NCBI GenBank assembly: GCA_033239005.1
Contig: BSQZ01000038.1
Location: forward strand, 3,342,501 to 3,406,500
Length of the DNA: 64,000 nt
Direction: 5' to 3'
DNA from: Lamellibrachia satsuma
Lineage: Eukaryota > Annelida > Polychaeta > Sabellida > Siboglinidae
Shown here: positions 50,160 to 61,694 of the stretch, in pieces
How the letters are laid out: each line of letters begins with the position of its first letter
Position numbering within the stretch: the stretch's first letter is position 1
Notes under the pieces: model-generated
The model's database searches: none
The model's input: the letters and a program-made list of their open reading frames with translations, nothing else
What the model was told of the DNA's origin: nothing
Made by a program: the position numbers and the translations under genes

Positions 50160-50808
50160 GTAAGTTATTATTTCGCCATTTCATCATAAAATAACCACTT
50201 CTGCTAGAAGTAGAATTACTTTTAACCACGAACGAAATGTGCTATTTGAGATTTATGGAATGATAATAACTGTGTACACCAGACGATCGCTTTCTTTTGG
50301 ATGCTTTTCAATGTTCACGTCGACTCGTCCAAACAGTGGCGTAGTTTTGACTATCGTGGTATTAGATTTATGTTTCCAATATATTTCTTGCATCATACCA
50401 TGTAACAACTGTGTGCCGTGTGCACTGCAACGACTGACGTGAAATAGTTTGCGTTTATTTTCGGAAATTCCCACAGGTTACACGCGTTGGTGAAAAGCGA
50501 CCTTGACCGTCTTTCAACGTGACCTTGTTATGTTGGTCGGTATCAGACGTATCCACCGGTCCGATAGCATCACACCTGTATGATTATCGCTGCATTTTGT
50601 GAATTACAAGTTTCACTAAGTTGAACACATCAATTGGATATTCTGAACTTAAATTGTAAATCACCAAGGCCCCACTTGGTTGACTGTTGTAGATATAAAT
50701 AAAGGGCAAGTCATTCGTAAATAAAAATATTGTACTAACTACTAGTACTAGTAATTAGATAACTATAAATGCAGCTTAGTAGGCAACATCAATATAAACT
50801 AAGGTGAA

Positions 50809-50985
50809 ATGGCATGCTTCCATTGTATCATAATGCCAAACGAACAACTCAAACTCGGTGCGCAAAAATACGAATTTGTCATCCGCACAGGAAACAGTGA
50901 ATCAATGTTAAGTGGTACCGGAGATGTGTGTCTTGAATTTATATGTCCAGAGCGGTTGGAAGATGAAGTGGAACAATTACTATAA
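50809..50985 (+). CDS. Candidate small ORF (58 residues), unknown
   Basis: ATG at 50,809 in a fair context (GTGAAATGG), TAA at 50,983-50,985. The peptide starts MACFHCIIMPNEQLKLGAQ and ends CPERLEDEVEQLL; composition is balanced, with an acidic C-terminus. It would lie in the 5' intron of the aldolase gene on the same strand. I recognise no family, and a frame of this length can occur by chance. Confidence 0.2.
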   Translation: MACFHCIIMPNEQLKLGAQKYEFVIRTGNSESMLSGTGDVCLEFICPERLEDEVEQLL

Positions 50986-52133
50986 TTATCGTTTTCAATG
51001 TCTAATCAACTTTTACACTCCGTGTCAACTCGTATACATTTTTCGGTAGTTCAGATCCAGGTTATTATTTTCGATTCCCATTACAGCGTAGTCGGTCAGT
51101 CAGATCGTAGTGAAATATTGTTGATCCCTTAACTATTCCATAACTGTACATGTATACATGCATTTTATTCAGTTCCGACGTACAACATTATGTGACATTT
51201 AAACATAATACACATCGACATTAGTCCACTCATTGGATAACTTTTTATAAACCACGTGGCCAGCATAGCTTCGATGGCGTTCTTGCAATCTTGGTGCAGC
51301 GGGCTGCGATCACCATCGCCGGTGACGGATGATATGTGAACTCCGAACACTGCGTTATAAAGAGGTTAGACTTTCCTAGTGAATCTAATACTCAAGAAAC
51401 TACTCGTCAAGACGAACACTTGCAGACAATGCGCGATTTTAACAATTGATGTGCGCGATAAATCGCTCCCTAGATCTCCCTAGCGAGAGCGATTGCTCGC
51501 CTCAAACGTGATGCCCTGAAGAATCCTGTTCTTCTGTGACATTTTTAAGAAATTCCCGACTGGTTGCGTACATTTGAACACCCCTTTTCAAAACCATGAG
51601 GACTGGCCTGTGGTGGGTAAACATAGATTTGTGCAACAGTGTCTCTGGTGATAGTTTAGCTGTGATCAGCTGTAAAAGGAATACCACATCAAACATTTGT
51701 GGGTAACAATGGATTAGGGTTAAACAACTGGGTAATCTTTGAAGTTGCATAACTAACGGTCAAGTTATTTAACTAACAATCTGTTTGCTATGATACAAAA
51801 CAATTGTTGGGGGAGTTACTTTTTGAGTAAATAACCTGTTATTAGTCAAAGTTGCTGCTAAATTTCTATGACATCTTCGTACACATTTCAGCAACTTTTT
51901 TTACAGCTGGCATATAAAAAAAATATGTCATACAATTCTATAAATACAAATATATACAGTGTACAGCAGACATAATGATGCTAGATAAACCATATTTTTT
52001 GAAGTGTTCCATGTAACATCATTAAGTTTGCTTCATAAACAAGACACTACTTGAGATGTGACTCGACCTGTGTGAATCTGTGATTACACAGGCAGCCTGA
52101 GCTTGCTTCAGTCTGACCTCTCTCTCCCTGCAG
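50986..52133. other. Probable aldolase intron 1, right part
   Basis: No repeat array or clear gene. A minus-strand reading at 51,165-51,350 (HISSVTGDGDRSPLHQDCKN) looks protein-like but I recognise nothing. Confidence 0.35.
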
Positions 52134-52261
52134 ACTTACCATCATGTCAGGGAATCGCTTCTATCCAGCCCTCACAAAGGACCAGGAGGATGAACTACGC
52201 AAGATTGCAGCCGCCATAGTGGCTCCTGGCAAGGGCATTCTGGCTGCTGATGAGAGCACAG
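52134..52261 (+). CDS. ALDO: Fructose-bisphosphate aldolase, coding exon 1 (CDS from 52,144)
   Basis: Acceptor CCCTGCAG at 52,133, start codon 52,144 (CATCATGTC), donor GCACAG/GTGAGT. It encodes 39 residues plus one base: N-terminal [20 protein letters not shown], then [16 protein letters not shown], the class I aldolase signature containing the Asp33-equivalent active-site residue (AADES). Class I aldolase cleaves fructose 1,6-bisphosphate to dihydroxyacetone phosphate and glyceraldehyde 3-phosphate in cytosolic glycolysis, as a tetramer. The exon ends in phase 1 at the same place as in vertebrate genes (after ESTG). Confidence 0.96.
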
Positions 52262-52374
52262 GTGAGTTACGGGGGTACCTGTTGGGAGGCATAAGAAATG
52301 GTCACTCAGTCTTACACTGGACGGTGTGTGGGGTTGGACAGCTCGAAGATTTCTACGGGCCTGTGTTTTTTCAG

Positions 52375-52402
52375 AACAGACTAAAAGCCATTGGTCTCTT
52401 CT
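52375..52402 (+). repeat. SINE-body-like fragment in aldolase intron
   Basis: CAGACTAAAAGCCATTGGTC resembles the body of the SINE at 49,686-49,900 (GAGACTAAAAGCCGATGGTC). It is followed to about 52,530 by several TTACTATTAC words of unknown origin. Confidence 0.35.
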
Positions 52403-52944
52403 ACTTTGTGGCGTAGGGTCTGTTACATTGTAAAGTAATATATTACTATTACATAGTTTCCTTTCTATTACTATTACATGCTGAAGCCAATGTACTGTAT
52501 TACTATTACTTTTCAAGCTATTACTATTACATTTTCCATCGGAACTATTTTCTTTTGATTAAACATTTTACATACTTAATCACTCACATAGATTCAAAGT
52601 AACTGATGGGTGTATGATTAACTAAATTACAATTAACTCATAAATTTCCTAATTAAATTAACCTCATACAATTCCAGTCAGATGTAGAAGTTTCATATAT
52701 TCATTGGAATGAAACAGAAAAGCAATGTCACTGTAACATAACAGAGTCTGATTATCCCATAGTAGACCCATACTGCTTGGTGGACAGTTAATTATTGGTT
52801 CAATGATAGGCTGTTTTTTTACACTTGGTCAATAGTGTGCAAGATAGCTACCAACTAAAAAAATGAGAAAAGTTGGTATAAGCCCCTGGATTTTATTCAA
52901 ACTTTACCCAGCATGGCAGGCTGGCAGCTAGTGTTGGCAGATGG

Positions 52945-52947
<3 letters not shown>

Positions 52948-53019
<72 letters not shown>
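52948..53019. repeat. (TTGA)n microsatellite
   Basis: About 18 units of the tetranucleotide (ATTG phase) in the intron between aldolase exons 1 and 2. Confidence 0.97.
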
Positions 53020-53020
<1 letters not shown>

Positions 53021-54277
53021 CCAGTCTGTTTAGTGCTGGTAGCCTGGAACCCTTATCCTGCTTCAGTGAATGAATGAATAGGATTGTGTGAAAAGGATAG
53101 ATGACTGGTGAACCTGGCTTCAAATTACCAATTAGCCATGCAGTGATCACACTGTCACAGTGTCTACTGCTAATAGTGCTGAAGTTATTGACTGTCATGA
53201 TTCAGATACTAAACCATTTTATCACAACTGTTGGAAAATAAATAAATAAAACTGCATGTGAACTACTGAACATTATGCGTGACTAAGATCCATTATGTCA
53301 AAATACAGAATTTTTGTCTGATTATTTTCAATGAAATTGAGTTTTGGTCTGATTGAAATGTTCAATTGTAACACAAATTGAAATGCTGATGGGCGAATAA
53401 AATCAGAAATCACCGGTCCATTGGGCAAATTAAAGTTTTACTGTCTGCAATCATAATATCACTTAAAAGACTTTTTATTTTATTTTAACACTCCGACTGC
53501 CGAGTGTTCCGTTTTGTTTTGAAGTGGAAACGAGGGTGGCGCCACATTGCAGAATTCGTAGTAGTAATTCATGGTGTGTGCTTTTAGGTGCAAGGTGGCA
53601 CCACATTGCTATTACCACTGGCGGCTTTCGTCAGATTTTATTATATCCATTGGAGTGCCAAGATAATACTGAGAGGCCAAGTATTGTGTTTCAACTTTAG
53701 TCAATGATCTAGTCTAGTCAGGATGTATTTTCTTGATTTTTTTTGTGGAGTTTCTTTTCCAGAAATGTGTTATATTCAGTTGAGACTCATTGGAATCAAA
53801 AGCAGACAAATAAAACATTTTTCTGGTAGATTTACCCAAAATTTTAATGAAAGTACTCGGGCTAGCGAAAATTCCTGCGGGCAAGTGGATTTCATAATCC
53901 ACAAGCCCAGTGGGCTAGTAGCATTTTTTTTTTATCCAGCAGGCCTGTAGATATAGGCGACACACAAACATATAGTCGACAAGCCTTAGCAAAAGCAATC
54001 CTGCAAACTTGTTAAAACTCAACAGCAAATGGAACGGTGTTGGACCAACTGCATATCCGCCGCCATTAGCAGCTGATTTCATGCTAGTCCGCTAATCGCT
54101 CACTTGTCCACGTCTCAGCTAGCACACTGCACGGCAGCCAATGTTGGCGAACTGACCTGGAAGGTGGTCTTTGACTTTGTGCCAGCTTAAACTATTGACA
54201 TATGTTGCCGCATGATATTAAAAGTCAACATTCGTGAGGAAGTTATATAATAATAGTGAATATTTGATGTGACATAG
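53020..54277. other. Aldolase intron 2, right part
   Basis: Contains GGTGGCGCCACATTGC and GGTGGCACCACATTGC (about 53,535 and 53,595), and a small hairpin GTGGATTTCATAATCCAC at about 53,885. These look like parts of short degenerate elements; no exon seen. Confidence 0.4.
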
Positions 54278-54544
54278 GCACTATGGGCAAGCGGTTGGCA
54301 GCCATCAGCGTGGAGAATGTTGAGGAGAATCGGCGCCAGTATCGCCAGTTGTTGTTTGGGGCTGGCAAGGAGCTAAGCAAGCACATCAGTGGCGTGATCC
54401 TCTTCCACGAGACCTTCTACCAGAAGGGTGATGATGGAACGCCCTTTGTGAAGATGCTCAACGACAACAACATCATCCCCGGCATCAAGGTCGACAAGGG
54501 TGTTGTATCGCTGGCCGGTACTGATGGGGAAAGTACCACCCAAG
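54278..54544 (+). CDS. ALDO: Fructose-bisphosphate aldolase, coding exon 2
   Basis: Acceptor at 54,277, donor CAAG/GTATGT at 54,544. It completes the glycine codon and encodes [39 protein letters not shown] and [20 protein letters not shown] then Q. The Lys of GIKVDKG corresponds to active-site Lys107. Vertebrate genes carry the VDKGVV..LAGT.GE segment on a separate small exon; here it is fused. TMGKR rather than the vertebrate SIAKR points to an invertebrate. It ends in phase 1. A 2-kb intron with a (TTGA)n tract separates it from exon 1. Confidence 0.96.
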
Positions 54545-55877
54545 GTATGTACAGCCAGTGACAATCAGATCTTCCAAGATTCGCAGTAGTTATTTGTAAA
54601 TGCATTAGTGGCTTGTAAATAATTCAATTAAGATATTGAACAAATTGGGTGTGGGTGGGTAAAGGGTACATTTTGATTATCACAAAAAAGTAAAGGTACA
54701 TTTGTTGAGTTTTTGCCCGTTTTAAATATTCCAGTAAATAGCTTCCCATTAACTGCATTGGCAATGCATGCATGTACAGTGACACCAGTTTTTGGAAGGG
54801 TTGTGGGTGGGTCGGGTCAACCTTACACATTTTTGGATTATTGGGATTTTTATATTTACTAAGCCCCTTCATTAACTGGAAATTAACTGTCATCTGCATA
54901 TGGAATGTATACCTAACATCTGCTGTAACATGGTGTGTGTTGTGTAGAGTAATCTCATCATTTACCAGGTGGTGTCACGTGTAATGCCAGCAGTAGTTTA
55001 GATATGATGCAACTTAGCTGTAATGTTAGTAAATTGTGAACTGATAATGTAACAGTGCTGCAGATGTATTTAAATGATGAGTAAAACAGATCGTAAATAA
55101 ATAGCTGGTGACTTTTGTCCAGAATGTAGTTTTATGTGGATGAAATGTATCGTGACTGAACAATATAAAATGCACATGTGTAATACAATAATATTTTGGG
55201 CTTTATTTTAACATGGTGTCTGTTGCTAAAAACTTGCTATGGGTGGCAATCTTGATCAATCTTGAATGCAAGTAATGTGCATGATGCCTGTTTCACTACC
55301 TGATGAACAGTCCTCAGATGCCATTGAGCATTGGCTTAGGCACTGTACATGTTGTTTTTGTTACTTTTATTTCTATAGTGTTTGTGTAGTAGTACTAATG
55401 CCAACAATGTGATGGACCTGCACTGTTTTCGTCATCTTGTGAAAAGTTCTTGTTTGTTTCGCGAGTATTTGTGGCCTTGTAAATAACCAATTACGAAATG
55501 TACTAACTGTGGTCACAGGGACTAGGTTAAACTGCTACTTAGTGCTGCTGTTGTTCAGATCAAATACAAATTATTGAAATGATTGCTATCTAGCTAATAA
55601 GCAGCTGAAAAGAAATAATCAGTAAGAACAGTTAAAGCATCGCTTGAGCTGTCTACACCTTGGTAAAGCACCAGCTACCATTTGTTGGAAGGAGATGTAG
55701 ATGGTTGAAAACATGATGCAGGCCTATCAAATGTAACTTGTTCCGCCATAGATGAGAAGCTTTTATTGAAGCTTGGCTAACTGCACCTGTAAATTCAGTG
55801 CAGTATGATTCTGTGAACACTCTTCTTTGTGTAATTCTGCTTATAATTCATTTGCTGGCCTAACATGACTATTTCAG
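54545..55877. other. Aldolase intron 3
   Basis: Unique AT-rich sequence without recognised repeat or exon. Confidence 0.5.
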
Positions 55878-56038
55878 GTCTTGATGGCTTGGGAGAACGT
55901 TGCAAACAGTATGCAAAAGATGGCGCTAAGTTTGCGAAGTGGCGGTGTGTGTTGAAGATAGGGCCCCATGAGCCATCGCGCTTGGCACTCATCGAAAATG
56001 CCAACGTCCTAGCGCGTTACGCATGTATTTGCCAGCAG
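55878..56038 (+). CDS. ALDO: Fructose-bisphosphate aldolase, alternative exon 3a
   Basis: 161 nt, acceptor ATTTCAG, donor CAGCAG/GTAGTT, phase 1 to phase 0. It encodes [20 protein letters not shown], then [20 protein letters not shown] and [17 protein letters not shown] corresponds to Lys146-Trp147-Arg148 of mammalian aldolase A, part of the active site. The exon at 57,173-57,333 encodes the same segment with 42 of 54 residues identical. Both are intact with good splice sites and no stops, so this is a duplicated exon available for alternative splicing; using both would shift the frame. Confidence 0.93.
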
Positions 56039-57172
56039 GTAGTTAAGTTAGCTGTTGTATTGGTTTAAGGTGACGGGGACGACAGCTGGCTCTATTCCAC
56101 TTATGATCACACTGCTGTTTCATAGGAATTCCGACCATACATAGTATGGGAAAGATCACTATTTATGTTTCCATTGGCGACCTGGTTGACATTTTCAGTT
56201 TTTTTTTGTGGGGAAAAGGTAACAAATTCTGTTTTTTATTCTGGAGAAAGTCCCTGTCATGTTGTACGAAAATAAGCTATATTTTGTCATCATGTGGCAC
56301 ATGTGCCTGTTATCCTACTGTGGTGACACGTGTGTGTGTGTTTATATATATATATATATATATATTAAGCTGTGCACAGCGTTAGTGTAATAGTTCACCA
56401 GTGTGATTTTTTCAATCAGCCAAAATGACCAAAATGGGGTACCATCTAAAAATGCCACTCTAGTTTGTGGCTGTGTTTTGTGGTTGCTGCAGCAGTGTGA
56501 ACCTAGTGGAATGGAGACTGCGTGCATGCTAGACAGAACACGCATACTCACGTTTCTTTGTAGCTGCTGCTGGGATTCAAGGCATGGCTGCTGCTTCTCA
56601 CCCAGGCGCATGTTTTTGCACATATCTTGCATCACAAATACCATGACCTAACAGATGACAAATGCCAAATGGTGCTGATTTCTTTTTAACAAACTCGCTA
56701 TAAGACTACTGTAGATCCAGTCATGGTTAGATGCATGTGAAGTACAGTGAAACCTCACTATTAAGGTCACCCTTGGGGCTAGGCCAAAGTGACGTGAATA
56801 GCGAGGTAACCATATTAGCGGGGACTAAATAACCTATACTTGACCAGTAGTACTAGACAAGTACTTGTCGCTGAGAGCATGTGTTTGTTAAGTCAAGGTG
56901 TGGTATTTGCTGTTTACTAACTTGTTAGTACACTGTACGCTACCTCCGATTTTCTTTGTTTTCGTCTGGGGGTGCTGGTGGGGTCAGGCATGTCCAACAT
57001 TTTGTTATATATACAAACCCCTTAGCCTGTGCTTATTCCTGCTTATCTGGTGCACTCCGCTGTGCTTGCTTACCTTACTGTCCACCCCACTGTGCAGGGT
57101 ATGTGTGAGGGTACCTGCAATGTCTGGTGGAGTAAATAGACACATCGGGTAAGTAGCTTGCTGTCGGTGCAG
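56039..57172. other. Intron between the alternative aldolase exons
   Basis: 1,134 bp. Contains a short (GT)(AT) tract at 56,333-56,366 and a pogo-like MITE scrap near 56,741. It is too long for simple steric exclusion of splicing. I saw no obvious pair of long complementary selector elements, but a systematic search by eye is unreliable. Confidence 0.6.
56741..56830 (+). mobile_element. pogo/Tigger-like MITE scrap
   Basis: ACAGTGAAACCTCACTATTA and the following AAGGTCACCCTTGGGGC resemble the terminal repeat of pogo/Tigger elements (CAGTGAAACCTC..TATA..GG.CACC). The right end is not resolved. Confidence 0.55.
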
Positions 57173-57333
57173 GTCTGGACGGGCTACACGAGCGATGCGC
57201 TCAGTACAAGAAGGACGGCGCTGGCTTCTGCAAGTGGCGCTGTGTCCTCAAGATTGGAAAGAGCACACCCTCGTACCTGGCCATGCTTGAAAATGCCAAT
57301 GTTCTTGCTCGTTATGCCATGATCTGCCAGCAG
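57173..57333 (+). CDS. ALDO: Fructose-bisphosphate aldolase, alternative exon 3b
   Basis: 161 nt, acceptor GGTGCAG, donor CAGCAG/GTGGGG, phase 1 to phase 0, exactly the length and phases of exon 3a. It encodes [20 protein letters not shown], then [20 protein letters not shown] and [14 protein letters not shown]. It is closer than 3a to the vertebrate form in the first part ([11 protein letters not shown]). The 12 differences from 3a cluster before KWR and at the loop after KIG (PHE versus KST, Arg versus Tyr), so the two isoforms could differ near the substrate pocket or subunit contacts. Confidence 0.94.
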
Positions 57334-57899
57334 GTGGGGCTGCGTGTGAGCGTGTTGTTTCTGCACTGTTGATCCGTGTTATTTCAAAGTTCTAACAATC
57401 TTAAAAGGTCTTCAATTGCATTTTTAAGGCTTCGTAAAGATCTTAAAAAAATTTAATTTTAAAAGAAGGATGTTAAAAGGGTATTAAATTTGATTTCACC
57501 AAAGTAGTAACCAAACTAGTCCTAAGTGTAGTGAACTGTGTATCAGTGAGTGATATGGTTTCTTGATATACAAATACAGTTTGATCACAAAATAAATAAA
57601 TGGTTCCATAAAATAACAAAGAAATTTCATTCAAATGGTATTTGAATGAAATGACTTGGTTATTTTGTGTTGAATTTATCATGGAAAGTGTTCCTAAAAA
57701 GCTCTTGTATCTGATCGTCCCAAAGCTGCACACTTCATGTAACAGTAACATGTAGCAGTAACAGTAATATGTAACAGGGTAGCTGGAGTCACGTGTAGTA
57801 ATATGCAAGGATTCAGTGGGCAACATTTACTGACGCTTGCTGCAGTCATGGCGGGAATAATGATATGACATCATGACACGCATTTTCATTACATAATGA

Positions 57900-59690
57900 T
57901 AATGAAACATTCAAAACCGCTATAAAGATGGAAGTTAAAGAATTATTGATATCTTATATAATACCGTATTGCTTAACAGAAAGTCACTACAAAAAGTACA
58001 AAAACAAGTTAACAAGACTATTTTTAACAAGGTTTGCCATCCAAGCCAGATGCCCAGATGGCAAGTGGACAAGGAAGCCATTGGCTTATCAAGAGTCCAG
58101 CAATGTTCATCTACTTGTAACCCACCCTCCTGAGATGTGTCAAGAAGAACAATTACTGGAAGAAACTTGAAGATTGTAAAACTAATACAAGAGAGGCTTG
58201 GACAATTCTTAACAACATAATAGGTAAAAGAAAATCTGAAACAAACAAAATGTTTGAACGAATTTCGTGTTGGTGAAAATTTAGTAGTATTAGAAAGTAA
58301 AGAAATAGCTAACCCTGCTTGGGAACAAAGCCCACTGACTTTGTAAAAAGTAACATATCACAGTCAATATATATACACCCAGTTACTGAGCAAGAAGTAC
58401 TTGACATTGTGTCTGGGTGCAAAAGTAAAACTTCATACGGACACGATGAGATCAGCATGAAAACAGTTAAGAATTTAATAAAGCAAATTGTAAAACCGTT
58501 AACCCACATTTTGAACAGATCATTGATGTGCGGATAATTTCCAAATGATATGAAATTGGCAAAAATCATTCCTGTATTTAAGTCGTGATCATTTAAAATT
58601 TTCTAATTATGGACCTATATCTCTTATCCCAATTTTTTTTAATACTTGAAAAAAATTTCCAACAAATTTCATTGAAGCACGGTTTCGGAAGTAATCATTC
58701 GACCTCGCTAGCTGTAACTGAATCTGTCTAAAAGGTTCTGCAACGGACTGTTGAACTATTGGTGTATTTTTCGATCTAAGAAAAGCTTTTGACACAGTTG
58801 ACCACAACATATTGCTATGTAAATTGCAATACTATGGAATAAGGGATTTGGCTCTGGAATGGATAAAAAGTTACTTAACAAACCATAGACAATTTGTATG
58901 CTACAATAACAGTAACTCAGAATTAAAGGAAATCAAGTGTAGCGTTCTGCAAGGATTACTCCTTGGCCCATCACTATTTATCTTGTACATAAATGACTTG
59001 TGATGTTTCAAAAGTACTTCATATTATTCTATTTGCGGATGATACTAAAAAAATTTACTCGGCTAGTAACATTGATGATGTAATCAATGTAGTTAAAATT
59101 AAATAAAACAACTAGGCCTGTGGTTCAGAGCAAACAAATTATTGCTCAATGTGAACAAAACAAATTTTATAATGTTTAACAATAAAAAACAACCTAGAAC
59201 AGATGTGCATATAGTTTTGAATGGAACAAACATTGAGCATATAGTTTTGAATGGAACAAACATTGAGCAGGTAACACATACAAAATTCCTTGGAGTAACT
59301 ATTGATGAAAACTTAACATGTAGAGAAAAGATAAAAATGGTTGAGACAAAAGTATCAAAAAGCTTAGCAGTTTTGTATAAAACTATGCATGTTCTTGATT
59401 GTCAAGCGTTACACATATTATGTCAATCACTCTTCACTGTTGAATCACATAATTATATCGTATCGCTGTGAGATATGGGGAAGTACGTATCAATCTAGAC
59501 TCAAAAAACTGTTTCTGTGACAGAAAAAAGCTATACTACCACGATCATACATCTGCATTTTTCCATAGCTCAAAAATATTTAAACTTCATGCTTTAGTTA
59601 CATTACAAGACTATGATTGCATTCTATATAGCAAACAAGCACTCTTTAAATGGTCGTGTTCAAGCATTCTTTAAACCAACCGCAGCTGTA
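57900..59690 (+). pseudogene. Decayed LINE (Jockey/Daphne-like) in aldolase intron
   Basis: From left to right: ESHYKKYKNKLTR (before) and KKNNYWKKLEDCKTNTREAW (after a small CR1 insertion), QSIYIHPVTEQEVLDIVSGC and SYGHDEISMKTVKNL, a split FDLRKAFDTVDHNILLCKLQ (about 58,770-58,830), LDWIK-like ALEWIKSYLTNHRQFV, VLQGLLLGPSLFILYINDL, FADDTKK (about 59,033), TKFLGVTIDENLTCREKI and VLYKTM. Stops and frameshifts are many. It includes a 33-bp in-frame duplication at about 59,207-59,268 (IVLNGTNIE twice). Confidence 0.85.
58015..58141 (-). mobile_element. CR1 3'-end scrap inserted in a LINE
   Basis: About 115 bp of the CR1 3' UTR (GCCCAGATGGCAAGTGGACA, CCATTGGCTTATCAAGAGTC) with a TAACAAG tail on the left. 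It splits the LINE codons KLTRLF / KKNNYWKK. Extreme 5' truncation. Confidence 0.85.
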
Positions 59691-60787
59691 CACGTATGGT
59701 ACCAGACAAAGCAACCTTATGTCAAAAAAGTAAACACACCCCTCAATCTATTGTCATTCGCTGTCTAAATAAAAACGTGGAACAGTTCGAACGAAATAAT
59801 TTGGATATCAAGTTTAAAATAATTTAAAAAACATTCAAGTTATCATTACTTACTGCATATTTATAAACTTGAAAGTGATATTAAATTAAGTTAATTTTTT
59901 AATAGCACTAGCACCACTATAATAAGTTTATAAGTGAATTGTGGATGCTATTTTGTACTCTATTTTTTTTTTCTTGTATTTATTTAGTTCGAGAAGGGCA
60001 TAGCACCAAGTCGTATGACATCAGTTATGTCCCTTCAGCAGCAGCAGCACACCATACTATGCACCTGTATTATGTTGTTGCTGAATACACTTTCATTCAT
60101 CTATTGGTATTTATAATGAACATTTAAAAAAAAATTGTAATATAACAAAACATTTACCATTTCTGTATTCTCTGTATCTAACAAATGCAACACTGGTTAT
60201 AGGGGTAATTATTTAAGTACCCACAGTCGTTTGATGTATTTTTATCTATCAACTGTCAAAGGAGATAATTTTATATGCAGTTTTTTACTTCTAGAAATTT
60301 TGCAGATGATTTTTGTTTGTTATAATCAGATTGATGTTTATTTCACATTGCATGTTGTTTGTTTACATCAAGTAGTTATTTGTTGGAACGAACTAAGACT
60401 ACTGAATACAAGAAAACATTGATTTACGACTGTTGTTTTAGGGATATTCATCTTTAGTTATTTGGAAAACCATCAATTGCAAAGGTTAGATAAAAATAAT
60501 TTTTGCCAGACAGAAAACTAACAAATAACACCTTAATAGACAGATGCAATTATTCGTAGATATTCCATAACTACCTCAACATTTTATTTAATAATTGGTC
60601 CTTATGTAACGTGTGTATATATTATATTTATTGTAAAATTATATAATCGACATCTCAGGCAAGTTCCGCTGCACGTCATTGTGTGTAGGTATTAGGTAGC
60701 ATGCAGGTATCCCATGACAGTAGGTTGTGAATAACATCTCTTTTCTTTTTTAATATTGTTCAATGCAAAACTAACCCTAATTGTAGA

Positions 60788-60933
60788 CAGTGGCGTATCT
60801 AGAATCTCGCAGGGGTCAGGTCTACTCCATTAGTTTACCATGCTACCATGTACCAATGCAACAGAAAAAAATACAGAAAAATGAAGCCAAGGGGGGCCAT
60901 GGCTCAATGTCCCTCCCCCTATATACGCCACTG
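60788..60933. mobile_element. hAT-type MITE, 146 bp
   Basis: Ends CAGTGGCGTATCTAG and, on the right, TATACGCCACTG are inverted repeats. Flanking (A/G)TTGTAGA (60,780-60,787 and 60,934-60,941) is an 8-bp target duplication with one mismatch, as for hAT elements. The interior has no coding capacity. It lies in the aldolase intron before exon 4. Confidence 0.85.
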
Positions 60934-61389
60934 GTTGTAGAATGCTGAATGGCATAGACGTGTCTGATGACATTGATGCTGTGGAATGTTTGTTTTTATT
61001 GTGTTGACTGTAATAATCAACTTGTTGTTTACATAAACATGATGCATACTATTACATTGTTATTTTGTATACATTTTTGTGTGTATTTGTTATGTTTTAA
61101 TATGCTTCTGAAAAAAATATTCTGAGGTTACAGCACCAGGTATATAAATGATAATAAGTTATTGCACAGTTGTAGAAGATCTAGTCTGGGTTTTTCTGAC
61201 ACATAATTCACATTTTCCAGGAATAAGAGTTGGTGGTCAATGTTCGTTTATCATTAATGCATTGAGTTCAGTGGTTTGTTTTGTTTTTTGAGGGCATACA
61301 TGTCTAGTATGCAATATAATTATTAAAGGTAATTTTACAAATTATGTAGGTTTGTAATTGTAAAAAATTTGCATGATGTTTGAGTAATA

Positions 61390-61530
61390 TTAAATTACAT
61401 GACGTTGTCTTGTCAGAGTGCACCAGTTGTATTAAATTACCTGACGTTGTCTTGTCAGAGTGCACCAGTTGTATTAAATTACCTGACGTTGTCTTGTCAG
61501 AGTGCACCAGTTGTATTAAATTACCTGATA
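61390..61530. repeat. 42-bp tandem repeat, about 3.3 copies
   Basis: Unit TTAAATTACCTGACGTTGTC continuing TTGTCAGAGTGCACCAGTTG and TA; it ends about 80 bp upstream of the acceptor of aldolase exon 4. Confidence 0.93.
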
Positions 61531-61610
61531 TTGTCTAATGATCTGCGTGTTGGAGTAATACTAACCTGTGCTGCTTGTAAATATACCTGTTACCTTGCTT
61601 GACCTTGTAG

Positions 61611-61694
61611 AATGGCCTGGTGCCGATTGTCGAGCCAGAAGTTCTGCCTGATGGCGACCACGACCTTGTGATGGCCCAGCGGGTCACTGAGGAG
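61611..61694 (+). CDS. ALDO: Fructose-bisphosphate aldolase, coding exon 4 (last in window)
   Basis: 84 nt, acceptor CTTGTAG, donor GAGGAG/GTAGGG, phase 0 to 0. It encodes [20 protein letters not shown] then MAQRVTEE, with the active-site glutamates of VEPE (Glu187 and Glu189). Either alternative exon 3 joins it in frame ([14 protein letters not shown]). The following exons, including the Schiff-base Lys229 segment and C-terminal Tyr, are not found before 64,000. Confidence 0.96.

Noticed and set aside
50253..50474. A minus-strand reading (HKSNTTIVKTTPLFGRVDVN) as an exon
   Set aside because: Composition looks protein-like, but I recognise no family and see no convincing splice partners; it also overlaps the probable aldolase intron.
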